A DNA stretch of 14,470 nucleotides from an uncultured Hungatella sp. (lineage in GTDB: Bacteria; Bacillota; Clostridia; Lachnospirales; Lachnospiraceae). The stretch spans positions 1-14,470 of the forward strand of contig CAJTOT010000057.1 of NCBI GenBank assembly GCA_910577935.1, written 5' to 3'. Under the pieces are notes generated by a model. It did no database searches. It was given only the letters and a program-made list of their open reading frames with translations, and was not told the DNA's origin. The translations under genes and the position numbers were made by a program. Positions 5,723 to 13,431 of this stretch are shown one piece after another (the stretch's first letter is position 1; each line of letters begins with the position of its first letter).

Positions 5723-7426
5723 GTGATTGACTACATACGTAATTTAAAAATCAGATTAAAGCTTTATATCCTTATAGGGATCGCTCTGCTTGGCATGCTG
5801 ATTATCGGCGGCATGGCGTTTCTTCTTATGGGCCGGATGAACGACATGACAAGTGATATTTCCACAAGCTGGCTGCCCAGCGTTGATACGGCAAGGGATC
5901 TGGCCGCTACCCTTTCTAACATCCGCCTCAACGAATTAGGATATCTTACCGCAGTTTCCGATGACGTAGAAGCCTCCAGCCTCCAGTATCTTCAGCAGGA
6001 AAAAGCGGAGATGGGGAGCCTTCTGGCCACATATAAGGGCTTGATTGACGAAGAAGAAAGCAGCTTCTACAATAATGCCATGAATCTCTGGACCCAGTAC
6101 AGTGAAGCGGACGAGAAGATACTGGCGCTGGCCAAAGAGGGCCGCACAGATGAGGCGCGGGGGATTCTGGAGGGGGAATGTGTAGAATTGTACAATTCTT
6201 TAAACGGCGCCTTTAATGATATTATCGCCTACAATACAGAGGGCAGCAGCGATGCCACGGAGGAAAGCCTTCTCATCTACAGAACCGCCACCCTCCTTAT
6301 GGCGGCAGTGATCATCGTCATAATCCTTGTGGGAGTGTTCTTCTCATTTTTGATTATACGCCTGATTAAGACTCCTATTTCCGAAATCGAGGCTGCCGCT
6401 TTAAAAATGGCGGAGGGCAACCTGGATGTGGAGATTTCCTATACCTCCAAGGATGAACTGGGAGTTCTCGCCGCCCAGGTGCGCAGATTGATCCATAAGC
6501 TTCAGGTTATTATTGACGATGAGAATAAATTTCTTGCCAAGATGGCTGCCGGAGATTTGGTGGTGGATTCCATCTGCGAGGAGGAATATACAGGAAGCTT
6601 CTATCCGGTGCTTGTCTCTTTCCGGGGCATTGCAGAGAAACTCAACGACACTATGATGCAGATCAGCCAAAGTGCCTCCCAGGTGGCGAGCGGGTCGGAG
6701 CAGGTATCTAACGGCGCCCAGGCCCTTTCCCAGGGAGCAACCCAGCAGGCAAGCTCCGTGGAGGAGCTGGCTGCCACCATCAACGAGATCTCCGACAAGG
6801 TGAACCAGAACGCGGACAGCGCGCGGCAGGCCAACGAAAAGGCAGGCAGCGTCAGCGCGGAGATGAACGTGAGCAATGAAAAAATGCAGCAAATGATAGA
6901 GGCCATGGGGGATATCACCAACTGTTCCAATGAAATCGGAAAAATCATCAAGACTATAGAAGATATTGCCTTCCAGACCAACATTCTCGCTCTCAACGCT
7001 GCCGTGGAGGCGGCCCGCGCAGGATCTGCCGGAAAAGGGTTTGCCGTAGTGGCCGATGAAGTCCGCAATCTGGCGAGCAAGAGCGCCGAGGCATCCCAGA
7101 ATACCTCGGCACTGATTGAAAATTCCCTGAAGGCAGTGGAAAACGGGACCCACATCGCCGATGAGACGGCCAAGTCCCTGCTTCAGGCGGTCAATGACGT
7201 GAGCGAGATGACAGAGATTATCGGACAGATCTCAGAGGCCAGCAGCCTCCAGGCTGATTCCATCGCTCAGATTACCATGGGGATTGACCAGATTTCCAGC
7301 GTTGTCCAGACAAACTCCGCCACCGCCCAGGAGAGCGCGGCCGCCAGCGAAGAGCTGTCCAGCCAGTCGCAGCTTATGAAGAGCCTTGTGGGCAGGTTTA
7401 AACTGAAAAACAGTTCTCGGATGTAG
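5723..7426 (+). CDS. Methyl-accepting chemotaxis protein
   Basis: Membrane chemoreceptor that controls CheA kinase through CheW. The 567 residues are ordered as: membrane helix 1 (about 12-36); an extracytoplasmic four-helix-bundle type sensor (37-187, containing TSWLPSVDTARDLAATLSNI); membrane helix 2 (188-212); HAMP (about 212-264, EGNLDVEISYTSKDELGVLA); a second HAMP-like stretch (MAAGDLVVDSICEEEYTGSF); and the coiled-coil signalling domain. The conserved hairpin tip is EDIAFQTNILALNAAVEAAR followed by AGSAGKGFAVVADEVRNLA, near residues 412-450. There is no C-terminal CheR/CheB-tethering pentapeptide (it ends LKNSSRM). Start GTG 5723 follows AAAAGGAG (5706-5713) at 9 nt. It stands alone, with its own sigma-D type promoter, so the host is probably flagellated. 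The ligand cannot be inferred. Confidence 0.96.
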   Translation: MIDYIRNLKIRLKLYILIGIALLGMLIIGGMAFLLMGRMNDMTSDISTSWLPSVDTARDLAATLSNIRLNELGYLTAVSDDVEASSLQYLQQEKAEMGSLLATYKGLIDEEESSFYNNAMNLWTQYSEADEKILALAKEGRTDEARGILEGECVELYNSLNGAFNDIIAYNTEGSSDATEESLLIYRTATLLMAAVIIVIILVGVFFSFLIIRLIKTPISEIEAAALKMAEGNLDVEISYTSKDELGVLAAQVRRLIHKLQVIIDDENKFLAKMAAGDLVVDSICEEEYTGSFYPVLVSFRGIAEKLNDTMMQISQSASQVASGSEQVSNGAQALSQGATQQASSVEELAATINEISDKVNQNADSARQANEKAGSVSAEMNVSNEKMQQMIEAMGDITNCSNEIGKIIKTIEDIAFQTNILALNAAVEAARAGSAGKGFAVVADEVRNLASKSAEASQNTSALIENSLKAVENGTHIADETAKSLLQAVNDVSEMTEIIGQISEASSLQADSIAQITMGIDQISSVVQTNSATAQESAAASEELSSQSQLMKSLVGRFKLKNSSRM

Positions 7427-7453
7427 TTAAATGAGGATCTTGAAGAAAATCTG

Positions 7454-7482
7454 TTGAGAAGCTGGCCGGGATATATTATAAT
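7454..7482 (+). promoter_or_regulatory. Near-consensus housekeeping promoter
   Basis: TTGAGA (7454-7459) and TATAAT (7477-7482) are separated by exactly 17 bp: 5 of 6 and 6 of 6 matches to the sigma-A consensus. Transcription would begin near 7489, at the base of the hairpin at 7487-7534, and run into the GNAT gene. Confidence 0.75.
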
Positions 7483-7486
7483 CGCA

Positions 7487-7534
7487 CCGGGGGCAGGAGA
7501 CTAGGGCTGAAAGGCCAGAGCCTCCTGCCCCCGG
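7487..7534 (+). promoter_or_regulatory. GC-rich hairpin, 13-bp stem (leader structure or terminator)
   Basis: CCGGGGGCAGGAG (7487-7499) pairs perfectly with CTCCTGCCCCCGG (7522-7534) around a 22-nt loop. Only ACTCTCTTT follows, a weak U-tract. Its left arm coincides with the expected start site of the promoter at 7454, so it would cap the GNAT mRNA at its 5' end. It could equally stop transcripts reading through from the MCP gene. Confidence 0.7.
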
Positions 7535-7579
7535 ACTCTCTTTGGGGAGAATCAGAAGAAAATCACGGAGGTTATATGA

Positions 7580-8110
7580 ATGATCGTGTATAGAGAATTA
7601 CAGGAACAGGAGATATGCAGGGAATTGTTTAAGAGCTTTGTACGCCGGCAGGAGGTGACAAAGTGCTGGAGAAAGGAGGACGGCCGGTGGCTGGTGAAGG
7701 ACGCCCCGTTTATCGACGACTGGACGGAGGCGGACTACCAGGTGCTGGTCTCATGTCTGAGACATACGGCCGCGGCCGGCGGCTTTGTGTATGCTGCTTT
7801 TGACGGGCAGGACTTAAAAGGCTTTGCGTCGGTGGAGTCCGGTCTGTTCGGAGGGGAACAGAGATATATGGATTTGACCAGCATCCATGTGTCCCAGGAC
7901 ATGAGGGGCAGGGGAATCGGGGCAGAGCTGTTTCTTGCGGCCAAAGCCTGGGCCAGGAATAAGGGGGCGGGCAGGTTGTACATATCCGCCCATTCGGCTG
8001 TGGAGACCCAGGCGTTTTATAAGAAGATGGGCTGCGCGGAGGCGGAGGTCTATAATCAGGAACACGTGAGCCGTGAGCCGTATGACTGCCAGCTGGAGTG
8101 TTCGTTATAG
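7580..8110 (+). CDS. GNAT family N-acetyltransferase
   Basis: Acetyl-CoA dependent N-acetyltransferase of the GNAT fold; substrate unknown. The 176 residues carry the acetyl-CoA pyrophosphate loop as R109-GR-G112-I-G114 (QDMRGRGIGAELF), preceded by strand 4 (YMDLTSIHVS). AFYKKMGC (146-152) and the closing PYDCQLECSL match the late core strands. The fold is complete and of normal length. ATG 7580 has GGAGG (7567-7571) 8 nt upstream. An ATG at 7576 in another frame opens only a five-codon frame. It appears monocistronic, with its own promoter and leader hairpin. It does not look like a known aminoglycoside acetyltransferase, though that class is not excluded. Confidence 0.9.
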   Translation: MIVYRELQEQEICRELFKSFVRRQEVTKCWRKEDGRWLVKDAPFIDDWTEADYQVLVSCLRHTAAAGGFVYAAFDGQDLKGFASVESGLFGGEQRYMDLTSIHVSQDMRGRGIGAELFLAAKAWARNKGAGRLYISAHSAVETQAFYKKMGCAEAEVYNQEHVSREPYDCQLECSL

Positions 8111-8176
8111 GGGAATTTTAAAAAGAGTATTTAATTCCCACCTGTACGGCTTGGGGGAATTGTGTTATAGTATACT
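8111..8176 (+). promoter_or_regulatory. Promoter region with three phased GGGAATT half-sites
   Basis: GGGAATT (8111-8117), AATTCCC (8133-8139) and GGGAATT (8155-8161) alternate in orientation with exactly 22 bp from start to start. An extended -10 element TGTTATAGT (8163-8171) overlaps the end of the third site; the -35 is weak. Layout suits a repressor or activator binding adjacent sites two helical turns apart, or two mutually exclusive RNA hairpins if transcribed from upstream. Confidence 0.5.
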
Positions 8177-8221
8177 GTATGGGCTATTGGCGGCCCGGGG
8201 AATGAAGGAGGATTACAGTAT

Positions 8222-10174
8222 ATGGCATTGTATGATTATATGGGCGCCGTGAAGCGGGGGCGCAGGCAGTACCAGGAGGCCCTGTCCAGGGGCAGTCACC
8301 CCTATCTTCCGGTGCTGGATGACATTTTATCTTATACAAAGATTGTGTCGGAAGTGAATCTGGGGCTCATGGATATTCCTCTCGACAAGATCATAGGCAC
8401 CAAGACAGAGGGGCGCACCAACGCCTTCGCAGGCAACTTTATGCCTCTTCTCCCGGAGCAGTCCGAGTTTGGGGCGAAGTGGGCCAGCCTGTATGATCAT
8501 CAGATCGACGACGGAATCAGGGACCCTATCGTGGCCTACGAGTTCATGAACAGGTTCTATGTGCAGGAGGGAAATAAAAGGGTCAGCGTCATGAAGTATG
8601 TGGGCGCTTACAGCATCGCCGGCTATGTGACCCGCCTGATTCCTCAGAGGACAGACGAAAAAGAGAACAGGCTGTACTATGAATTCCTGGATTTTTATCA
8701 GGTCTCTTTTAACTGTGACGTATGGTTCAGCAAGGAGGGAAGCTACAAGAAGCTGCTGAATCTTATGGGAAAGGAGCCTGACCAGGTCTGGCCGGCGGAG
8801 GAGAGGGCTTTGTTTAAATCGGCTTACGGCAGATTTTCCAAGGCATTCACCCATGCAGGCGGGGATAAGCTGAATCTGACCTGCTCCGACGCATTTCTCA
8901 TCTATGTAAAGATCTACGGATATGAAAAGACAAAAGGAGAGACAGAGCTTGAGATGTCCAAAGGGCTGGAGCGGACCTGGGAGGAGATCGAGCTGGCGTC
9001 GGGAGGCGGCCAGGTAGCTCTGGTGGAGACTCCCGAGGAGGTGGAAAAGCCCCTTCACAAGCCATCTCTTTTAAACTGGCTCAGGCCGGTGGAGACCATA
9101 GAGCCGGAGATGCTGAAAATCGCTTTTGTCTACAACAAGACAGCCGAGACTTCCAGCTGGACCTATGCCCATGAGCTGGGAAGGATGCACTTAGAGCAGG
9201 CGTTTGGCGGAAGGCTGAAAACCATGGCCATCGATCAGGTCAGCACGGGGGCGGAGGTGGAGGCTGCCATAGAGCAGGCCATCGGGGCAGGGTGCAACAT
9301 GATTTTCACCACAGGCCCCCAGATGGCTGACCAGAGCGTGCGGTCGGCGGTTCAGCACCCGGAGGTGAAGATATACAACTGTTCCATCAAGATGTCCTAT
9401 TCCTCCATCTGCACCTACTACGCCAGGATGTACGAGGCGAAGTTTCTCCTGGGCGCCATCGCTGCGGCCATGACCAAGTCGGATAAGCTGGGGTATGTGG
9501 CGGATTATCCTATCTACGGCACACTGGCCAACATCAACGCTTTCGCCATGGGCGCCAGGATGATCAACCCCTATGTGAAGATTTACCTGGAGTGGTCCAG
9601 GACCAAGTCCTCAGACGCGCTTAAGAAGCTCAAGAGCGAAGGCATCACCTACATCTCCGGGGACGAGATGATCACGCCTGAGAAGGAGTCGAGAGAGTAC
9701 GGCCTTTTTGTGAAGAGGGAAGACGGAAGCCTTGAGAACCTGGCGGCCCCCATCTGGCACTGGGGGAAATTTTACGAGAGGATCGTCAAGTCCGTGTGCC
9801 GCGGCGCCGGGGATATGCAGGGCTTGAAGGGAAAGAAGGCGGTAAATTACTGGTGGGGCATGTCGGCGGAGGTTATCGATGTGCTTTATTCCCAGAATCT
9901 GCCTCATGGAATTCACAGGCTGGTGGATTTTTTGAAAAATTCTATCCGGGCAGGCAGTTTCCATCCTTTTGACGGCCTGATCTATTCTCAGAACGGAAAA
10001 ATCCAGTGCCGGGATGGGGAGAGCCTCAGCGCGGAGGAGATCATCACCATGGACTGGCTTGCGGAGAATGTGGTGGGAGAGATACCCGGATTTGAGGAGC
10101 TGATACAGGAAGCCCAGACGCTGGTTCGCCTCCAGGGAGTGAAGGTGGACGAGATCGGCGGCAGGGAGGAGTGA
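8222..10174 (+). CDS. Cytoplasmic ParB-like/BMP-domain fusion protein
   Basis: A 650-residue protein with two recognisable parts. Residues about 45-142 resemble the ParB/sulfiredoxin fold: MDIPLDKIIGT, then GIRDPIVAYEF and YVQEGNKRVSVMKYVGAYSI in the place of the ParB PI-V and GxRR boxes. Residues about 298-600 are a Bmp (PnrA/Med) domain, the periplasmic-binding-protein fold that binds nucleosides in uptake systems: KIAFVYNKTAETSSWTYAHE, GCNMIFTTGPQMAD, and KLGYVADYPIYGTLANINAF followed by AMGARMINP. Residues about 142-297 between them are unassigned. There is no signal peptide, lipobox or membrane helix, and no ABC permease or ATPase nearby, so it should act in the cytoplasm, unlike classic BMP lipoproteins. 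ATG 8222 has AAGGAGG (8205-8211) 10 nt upstream. The phosphoesterase gene starts one base after its stop. A ligand sensor is a reasonable inference; DNA binding or nuclease activity is unproven. Confidence 0.87.
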   Translation: MALYDYMGAVKRGRRQYQEALSRGSHPYLPVLDDILSYTKIVSEVNLGLMDIPLDKIIGTKTEGRTNAFAGNFMPLLPEQSEFGAKWASLYDHQIDDGIRDPIVAYEFMNRFYVQEGNKRVSVMKYVGAYSIAGYVTRLIPQRTDEKENRLYYEFLDFYQVSFNCDVWFSKEGSYKKLLNLMGKEPDQVWPAEERALFKSAYGRFSKAFTHAGGDKLNLTCSDAFLIYVKIYGYEKTKGETELEMSKGLERTWEEIELASGGGQVALVETPEEVEKPLHKPSLLNWLRPVETIEPEMLKIAFVYNKTAETSSWTYAHELGRMHLEQAFGGRLKTMAIDQVSTGAEVEAAIEQAIGAGCNMIFTTGPQMADQSVRSAVQHPEVKIYNCSIKMSYSSICTYYARMYEAKFLLGAIAAAMTKSDKLGYVADYPIYGTLANINAFAMGARMINPYVKIYLEWSRTKSSDALKKLKSEGITYISGDEMITPEKESREYGLFVKREDGSLENLAAPIWHWGKFYERIVKSVCRGAGDMQGLKGKKAVNYWWGMSAEVIDVLYSQNLPHGIHRLVDFLKNSIRAGSFHPFDGLIYSQNGKIQCRDGESLSAEEIITMDWLAENVVGEIPGFEELIQEAQTLVRLQGVKVDEIGGREE

Positions 10175-10175
10175 T

Positions 10176-10811
10176 ATGAAAATTCTTGTACTGGCCGACC
10201 AGAGATCAAAAGCACTGTACGATTACTATGAACCGCAGAAGCTGGAGGGAATTGACCTGATTCTCTCCTGCGGCGATCTGGAACCTCACTATCTCAGTTT
10301 TTTTGCCACCCTCTGTCATGCTCCGGTGCTGTATGTCCGGGGCAATCATGACGAGATCTATGAGACCATGCCGCCGGAGGGCTGCATCTGTATTGAGGAC
10401 GATATCTATGTCCACAACGGGGTGCGGATTATGGGGCTGGGAGGCTCCATGGAGTATATACCCCATGCTTCCAATCAATATTCGGAGAGAGCCATGAAGA
10501 GGCGGATACGGAAAATGGGATGGAAGCTGTGGCGGAACAAGGGATTTGACATTCTTGTATCCCACGCCCCGGCATTTGAGGTGAATGATATGGAGGACAG
10601 GCCTCACAGAGGCTTTGAATGTTTCCGCGGTCTCATGGAAAAGTACCGGCCGCGGCTGTTCATCCATGGCCATGTCCATGCCAATTACGGAGGGGCCTTC
10701 AAGCGCGAGGATCATTTCGGGGACACCCTGGTGATCAACGCCTATGAGTACTATATATTTGAGTACCCGGAGGCGCAGGCAGATATGCCTGGAAAAGAGA
10801 AATGCAACTGA
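10176..10811 (+). CDS. Calcineurin-like metallophosphoesterase, first-motif His replaced
   Basis: Two-metal phosphoesterase fold of 211 residues. Visible motifs are GD (33-34, in SCGDLEPHY), GNHD (56-59), SH130 (VSHAP) and GHVH (165-168). The first motif, normally D-x-H, reads D8-Q9-R10, so one canonical metal ligand is missing. Other ligands are intact, so activity may persist with an altered site. No signal peptide or membrane helix: cytoplasmic. ATG 10176 lies one base after the ParB-like/BMP gene stop, with its ribosome site GGGAGGAG inside that gene's end, indicating tight coupling and probable joint function. Its 3' end overlaps an upstream in-frame start of mscL. Substrate unknown; candidates are nucleotides, cyclic nucleotides or phosphodiesters. 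Confidence 0.9.
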   Translation: MKILVLADQRSKALYDYYEPQKLEGIDLILSCGDLEPHYLSFFATLCHAPVLYVRGNHDEIYETMPPEGCICIEDDIYVHNGVRIMGLGGSMEYIPHASNQYSERAMKRRIRKMGWKLWRNKGFDILVSHAPAFEVNDMEDRPHRGFECFRGLMEKYRPRLFIHGHVHANYGGAFKREDHFGDTLVINAYEYYIFEYPEAQADMPGKEKCN

Positions 10812-10831
10812 AGAAGGAGAAAACAGCAGGA

Positions 10832-11323
10832 ATGAGCAAGGATATGAAGGCCCTGGAGAAGAAGCTGGGCAATACCATGGGCGAGTTTAAGAGATTTATT
10901 TTGAAGGGCAATATAATCGACATGGCAGTAGGTGTCATCATCGGCGGCGCGTTCAGCAAGATTGTCACATCGCTGGTCAATGACATTTTGATGCCGGCTT
11001 TGGGCGCGGTCACCGGCGGCGCGTCGTTTAACACGCTGAAATATGTGATCCGTCCGGCGGTATTGGACGGGGCGGGCAATGAGGTGACGGCGGAAGCTGC
11101 CATTCTATACGGAAGTTTTATTCAGAATATCATGGATTTTCTTATTATCGGTTTCTGCATGTTTTTCATGGTGAAGGCCGTCGCCGTGGTGACAGCTAAA
11201 TTTCGGCATGAGGAGCAGAAGGAGGTGGCTCCGGCTCCGGCAGGCCCTACGGCGGAAGAGCTGCTGACGGAGATCCGGGATCTGCTCAGGGAGACAAAGG
11301 GGACTGGGCAGGGGACAAAATAG
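10832..11323 (+). CDS. mscL: Large-conductance mechanosensitive channel MscL
   Basis: Pressure-relief channel of the cytoplasmic membrane that opens on hypo-osmotic shock. The first helix is FKRFILKGNIIDMAVGVIIG followed by GAFSKIVTSLVNDILMPALG. A periplasmic loop and the second helix (SFIQNIMDFLIIGFCMFFMV) follow, then a charged C-terminal bundle helix (TAEELLTEIRDLLRE). At 163 residues it is slightly longer than E. coli MscL owing to about 15 extra N-terminal residues and an Ala/Pro linker near 132-140. Starts at 10802 (overlapping the phosphoesterase by 10 nt), 10832 and 10844 are all in frame. 10832 is chosen because AAGGAG (10814-10819) lies upstream, though spacing (12 nt) is long. It sits between the phosphoesterase and the L,D-transpeptidase in one transcript. 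Confidence 0.95.
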   Translation: MSKDMKALEKKLGNTMGEFKRFILKGNIIDMAVGVIIGGAFSKIVTSLVNDILMPALGAVTGGASFNTLKYVIRPAVLDGAGNEVTAEAAILYGSFIQNIMDFLIIGFCMFFMVKAVAVVTAKFRHEEQKEVAPAPAGPTAEELLTEIRDLLRETKGTGQGTK

Positions 11324-11353
11324 AGGAAAAAGTTTATATCGGGAGGGAATATT

Positions 11354-13348
11354 GTGGAAGAGAAGCCAAGAGCCAGAAGCAGAAAGAAAAAACCGTTTCC
11401 GGTAAAGGCCGTGGCTGCCGCGTGTGTGGCGCTGGCAGCGGCGGCAGGAGCGGGAGCGGGTTATTACATACATGAGGGAAAGCAGTATGAGACAGTATTT
11501 TTTCCTCAGACAGTGATCAACGGGCTGGATGCGTCGGAAAAGACGGTGGAGGAGATGGAAGCGCTGATCCTGGCAGGGGTTGACGACTATGAGCTGACCC
11601 TGGTACAGCGGGATGGGAAGACTGAACAGATTTTGGGAGCGGATATCGGACTCCGCTCGGAATTTGACGGAAGCCTGGAACAGTATCTGGCCCTTCAGAA
11701 TCCTATGGAGTGGTGGAGTCAGAGGGATAAGCTGACGGAATACCAGATTGAGACCATGATTGTTTATGACGAAAAGCTGCTGGAGGAGGCCGTCGACAAG
11801 CTGGCCATGTTTGACCCGCAGCAGATGCGGGAGCCGGAGGATGCGTACCTTTCTGATTATATATCGGGGGAGGGCTACAAGGTTCTGGACGGTGATCCGG
11901 GCAACGTGGCGGACAAGGAGAAGGTGGCGGCGGCTGTCGCGGATGCGGTGAAAAACCTGAAGCCGGAGCTGGTGATAGAGGATCTGGATGCCTATAAGAA
12001 GCCGGCTGTCACCAGCGCGGACCCCGGGCTCAACCAGGAGGCGGCCCGCCTCAACAAATATGCCACCATGACCGTTACCTATGAGTTCGGGGATACTAAA
12101 GAGGTGCTGGACGGGGATACCATCGTCCAGTGGCTCACAACCGATGAGGACGGCCAGGTGACCGTGAGCAAGGACGGGGTGACTGCCTATGTGAAAGAGC
12201 TGGCGTCGACGTACAACACGGCTTATCAGAAGAAAAATTTAAAGACCAGCTACGGAGACGTGGTGGAGATTACCAAGGGCTTCTATGGATGGCGGATCAA
12301 CCAGGAGGAGGAGGCTGACCAGTTGTATGAGATCCTGCTTTCCGGAGTGAGCCAGACCAGGGAGCCGGTGTATATCCAGACAGCAGCCAGCCATGGGGAG
12401 AACGATTACGGCGACACCTATGTGGAGATCAACCTGACGGCCCAGCATCTGTTCTTCTATAAGGATGGACAGATGGTAGTCGAGTCGGACTTTGTATCGG
12501 GCAACGAGAGGCGGGGGGACAGCACTCCCGCAGGCGCCTATTCTCTGACATATAAGCAGAGGAATGCCGTCTTGAAGGGAGCCAACTACGCTTCTCCCGT
12601 GGCTTTCTGGATGCCGTTTAACGGAAATATCGGAATGCATGACGCTACCTGGAGAGGGAGCTTCGGCGGGAGCATCTATAAGACCAACGGTTCCCACGGC
12701 TGCATCAACCTTCCCCCGGCGGTGGCGATGAAGATCTTTGAGAACATCGAGAAGGGGATGCCGGTTCTGTGCTATCACCTGCCCGGGACCGAGAGCGGAA
12801 GCACTACCACCGGCAGAAGTTATGGAACAGCGCCTGCGCCTGCGGTTTCCGCGGCGGATCTGGCGCCTGCCGTCACGCCTCCTGTGGAGACGGCTCCTGT
12901 GGAGGTTCCCGCGGAGACGGCGGAAGGTCAGCCCGGGGAGGGCGAGGCATCCGGGGAACAGAGCACGGAGAGCCAGCAGCCGTCTGGACCGGTTGGGCCC
13001 GGGGAGAGCGGCGGAAGTGTTGGGCCGTCTGGACCCGGGGAGAGCGGCGGAAGTGTTGGGCCGGCTGGACCCGGGGAGAGCGGCGGAAGCGCCGGACCGT
13101 CCGGACTCGGGGAGAGCGGCGGAAGCGCCGGGCCGTCTGGACCCGGGGAGAGCGGCGGAAGCGCCGGGCCGTCTGGACCTGGGGAGAGCGGCGGAAGCGC
13201 CGGGCCGTCTGGGCCGGAGCAGAGCGGCGGAGGCCAGGATGCCGGAGGGGCGGACGCAGGGCAGAGCAGCGGCCAGGAATCTGGACCGTCCGGGCCTGGG
13301 ACAGACAGCGGAAGCCAAGGGGGAGGTCCGGCCGGGCCTGGCCTGTAA
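11354..13348 (+). CDS. Membrane-anchored L,D-transpeptidase with collagen-like repeat tail
   Basis: Cell-wall enzyme of the YkuD family, which makes 3-3 peptide cross-links or attaches proteins to peptidoglycan using a catalytic Cys. Order in the 664 residues: basic cytoplasmic start; one membrane anchor (about 17-38, VKAVAAACVALAAAAGAGAG); two putative peptidoglycan-binding/spacer domains (about 45-345, of the type often found before clostridial YkuD domains); YkuD domain (about 360-475) with IGMHDATWRG and the active site SHGCINLP (His448, Cys450, Asn452). An Ala/Pro/Gly/Ser-rich tail from about 480 includes seven 12-residue repeats. GTG 11354 follows GGGAGGG (11341-11347). The gene begins 30 nt after mscL, so it is probably co-transcribed, and a strong terminator follows. 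Confidence 0.94.
   Translation: MEEKPRARSRKKKPFPVKAVAAACVALAAAAGAGAGYYIHEGKQYETVFFPQTVINGLDASEKTVEEMEALILAGVDDYELTLVQRDGKTEQILGADIGLRSEFDGSLEQYLALQNPMEWWSQRDKLTEYQIETMIVYDEKLLEEAVDKLAMFDPQQMREPEDAYLSDYISGEGYKVLDGDPGNVADKEKVAAAVADAVKNLKPELVIEDLDAYKKPAVTSADPGLNQEAARLNKYATMTVTYEFGDTKEVLDGDTIVQWLTTDEDGQVTVSKDGVTAYVKELASTYNTAYQKKNLKTSYGDVVEITKGFYGWRINQEEEADQLYEILLSGVSQTREPVYIQTAASHGENDYGDTYVEINLTAQHLFFYKDGQMVVESDFVSGNERRGDSTPAGAYSLTYKQRNAVLKGANYASPVAFWMPFNGNIGMHDATWRGSFGGSIYKTNGSHGCINLPPAVAMKIFENIEKGMPVLCYHLPGTESGSTTTGRSYGTAPAPAVSAADLAPAVTPPVETAPVEVPAETAEGQPGEGEASGEQSTESQQPSGPVGPGESGGSVGPSGPGESGGSVGPAGPGESGGSAGPSGLGESGGSAGPSGPGESGGSAGPSGPGESGGSAGPSGPEQSGGGQDAGGADAGQSSGQESGPSGPGTDSGSQGGGPAGPGL
12986..13237 (+). 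repeat. In-frame tandem repeat, seven units of 36 bp
   Basis: Each 36-bp unit encodes a version of GPSGPGESGGSA. Units 2-6 are nearly identical in DNA (CTGGACCCGGGGAGAGCGGC recurs); unit 1 reads GPVGPGESGGSV, and unit 7 has drifted to GPSGPEQSGGGQ. The near identity at DNA level suggests recent slippage or recombination, and copy number is likely to vary between strains. The high GC produces long spurious frames on both strands. Confidence 0.93.
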
Positions 13349-13366
13349 GGATAAGAGTTCGCAATG

Positions 13367-13430
13367 AAGATGGGGCATATATGGAGTTTGCTTCAGGTGA
13401 GGCAAAAAGACATATATGCCCCATCTTTAT
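13367..13430 (+). terminator. Strong intrinsic terminator of the 8222-13348 operon
   Basis: AAGATGGGGCATATATG (13367-13383) pairs perfectly with CATATATGCCCCATCTT (13411-13427). An inner TTTGC/GCAAA pairing lies in the loop, and TTTAT follows. The 17-bp stem starts 18 nt after the L,D-transpeptidase stop. The A-rich left flank is short, so terminator action in the reverse direction is less clear. Confidence 0.88.
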
Positions 13431-13431
13431 A

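Noticed and set aside
6401..7173. Two long - strand frames (190 and 250 codons) inside the MCP gene
   Set aside because: They are antisense shadows of a well-conserved chemoreceptor signalling domain, with no family likeness of their own.
8222..10174. BMP-domain protein taken as a plain ABC transporter lipoprotein
   Set aside because: No signal peptide, lipobox or transporter partner, and a long N-terminal domain precedes the BMP part.
12986..13237. Regular repeat considered as a CRISPR array
   Set aside because: Units are contiguous 36-bp in-frame repeats without spacers, encoding a Gly/Ser/Pro-rich tail.
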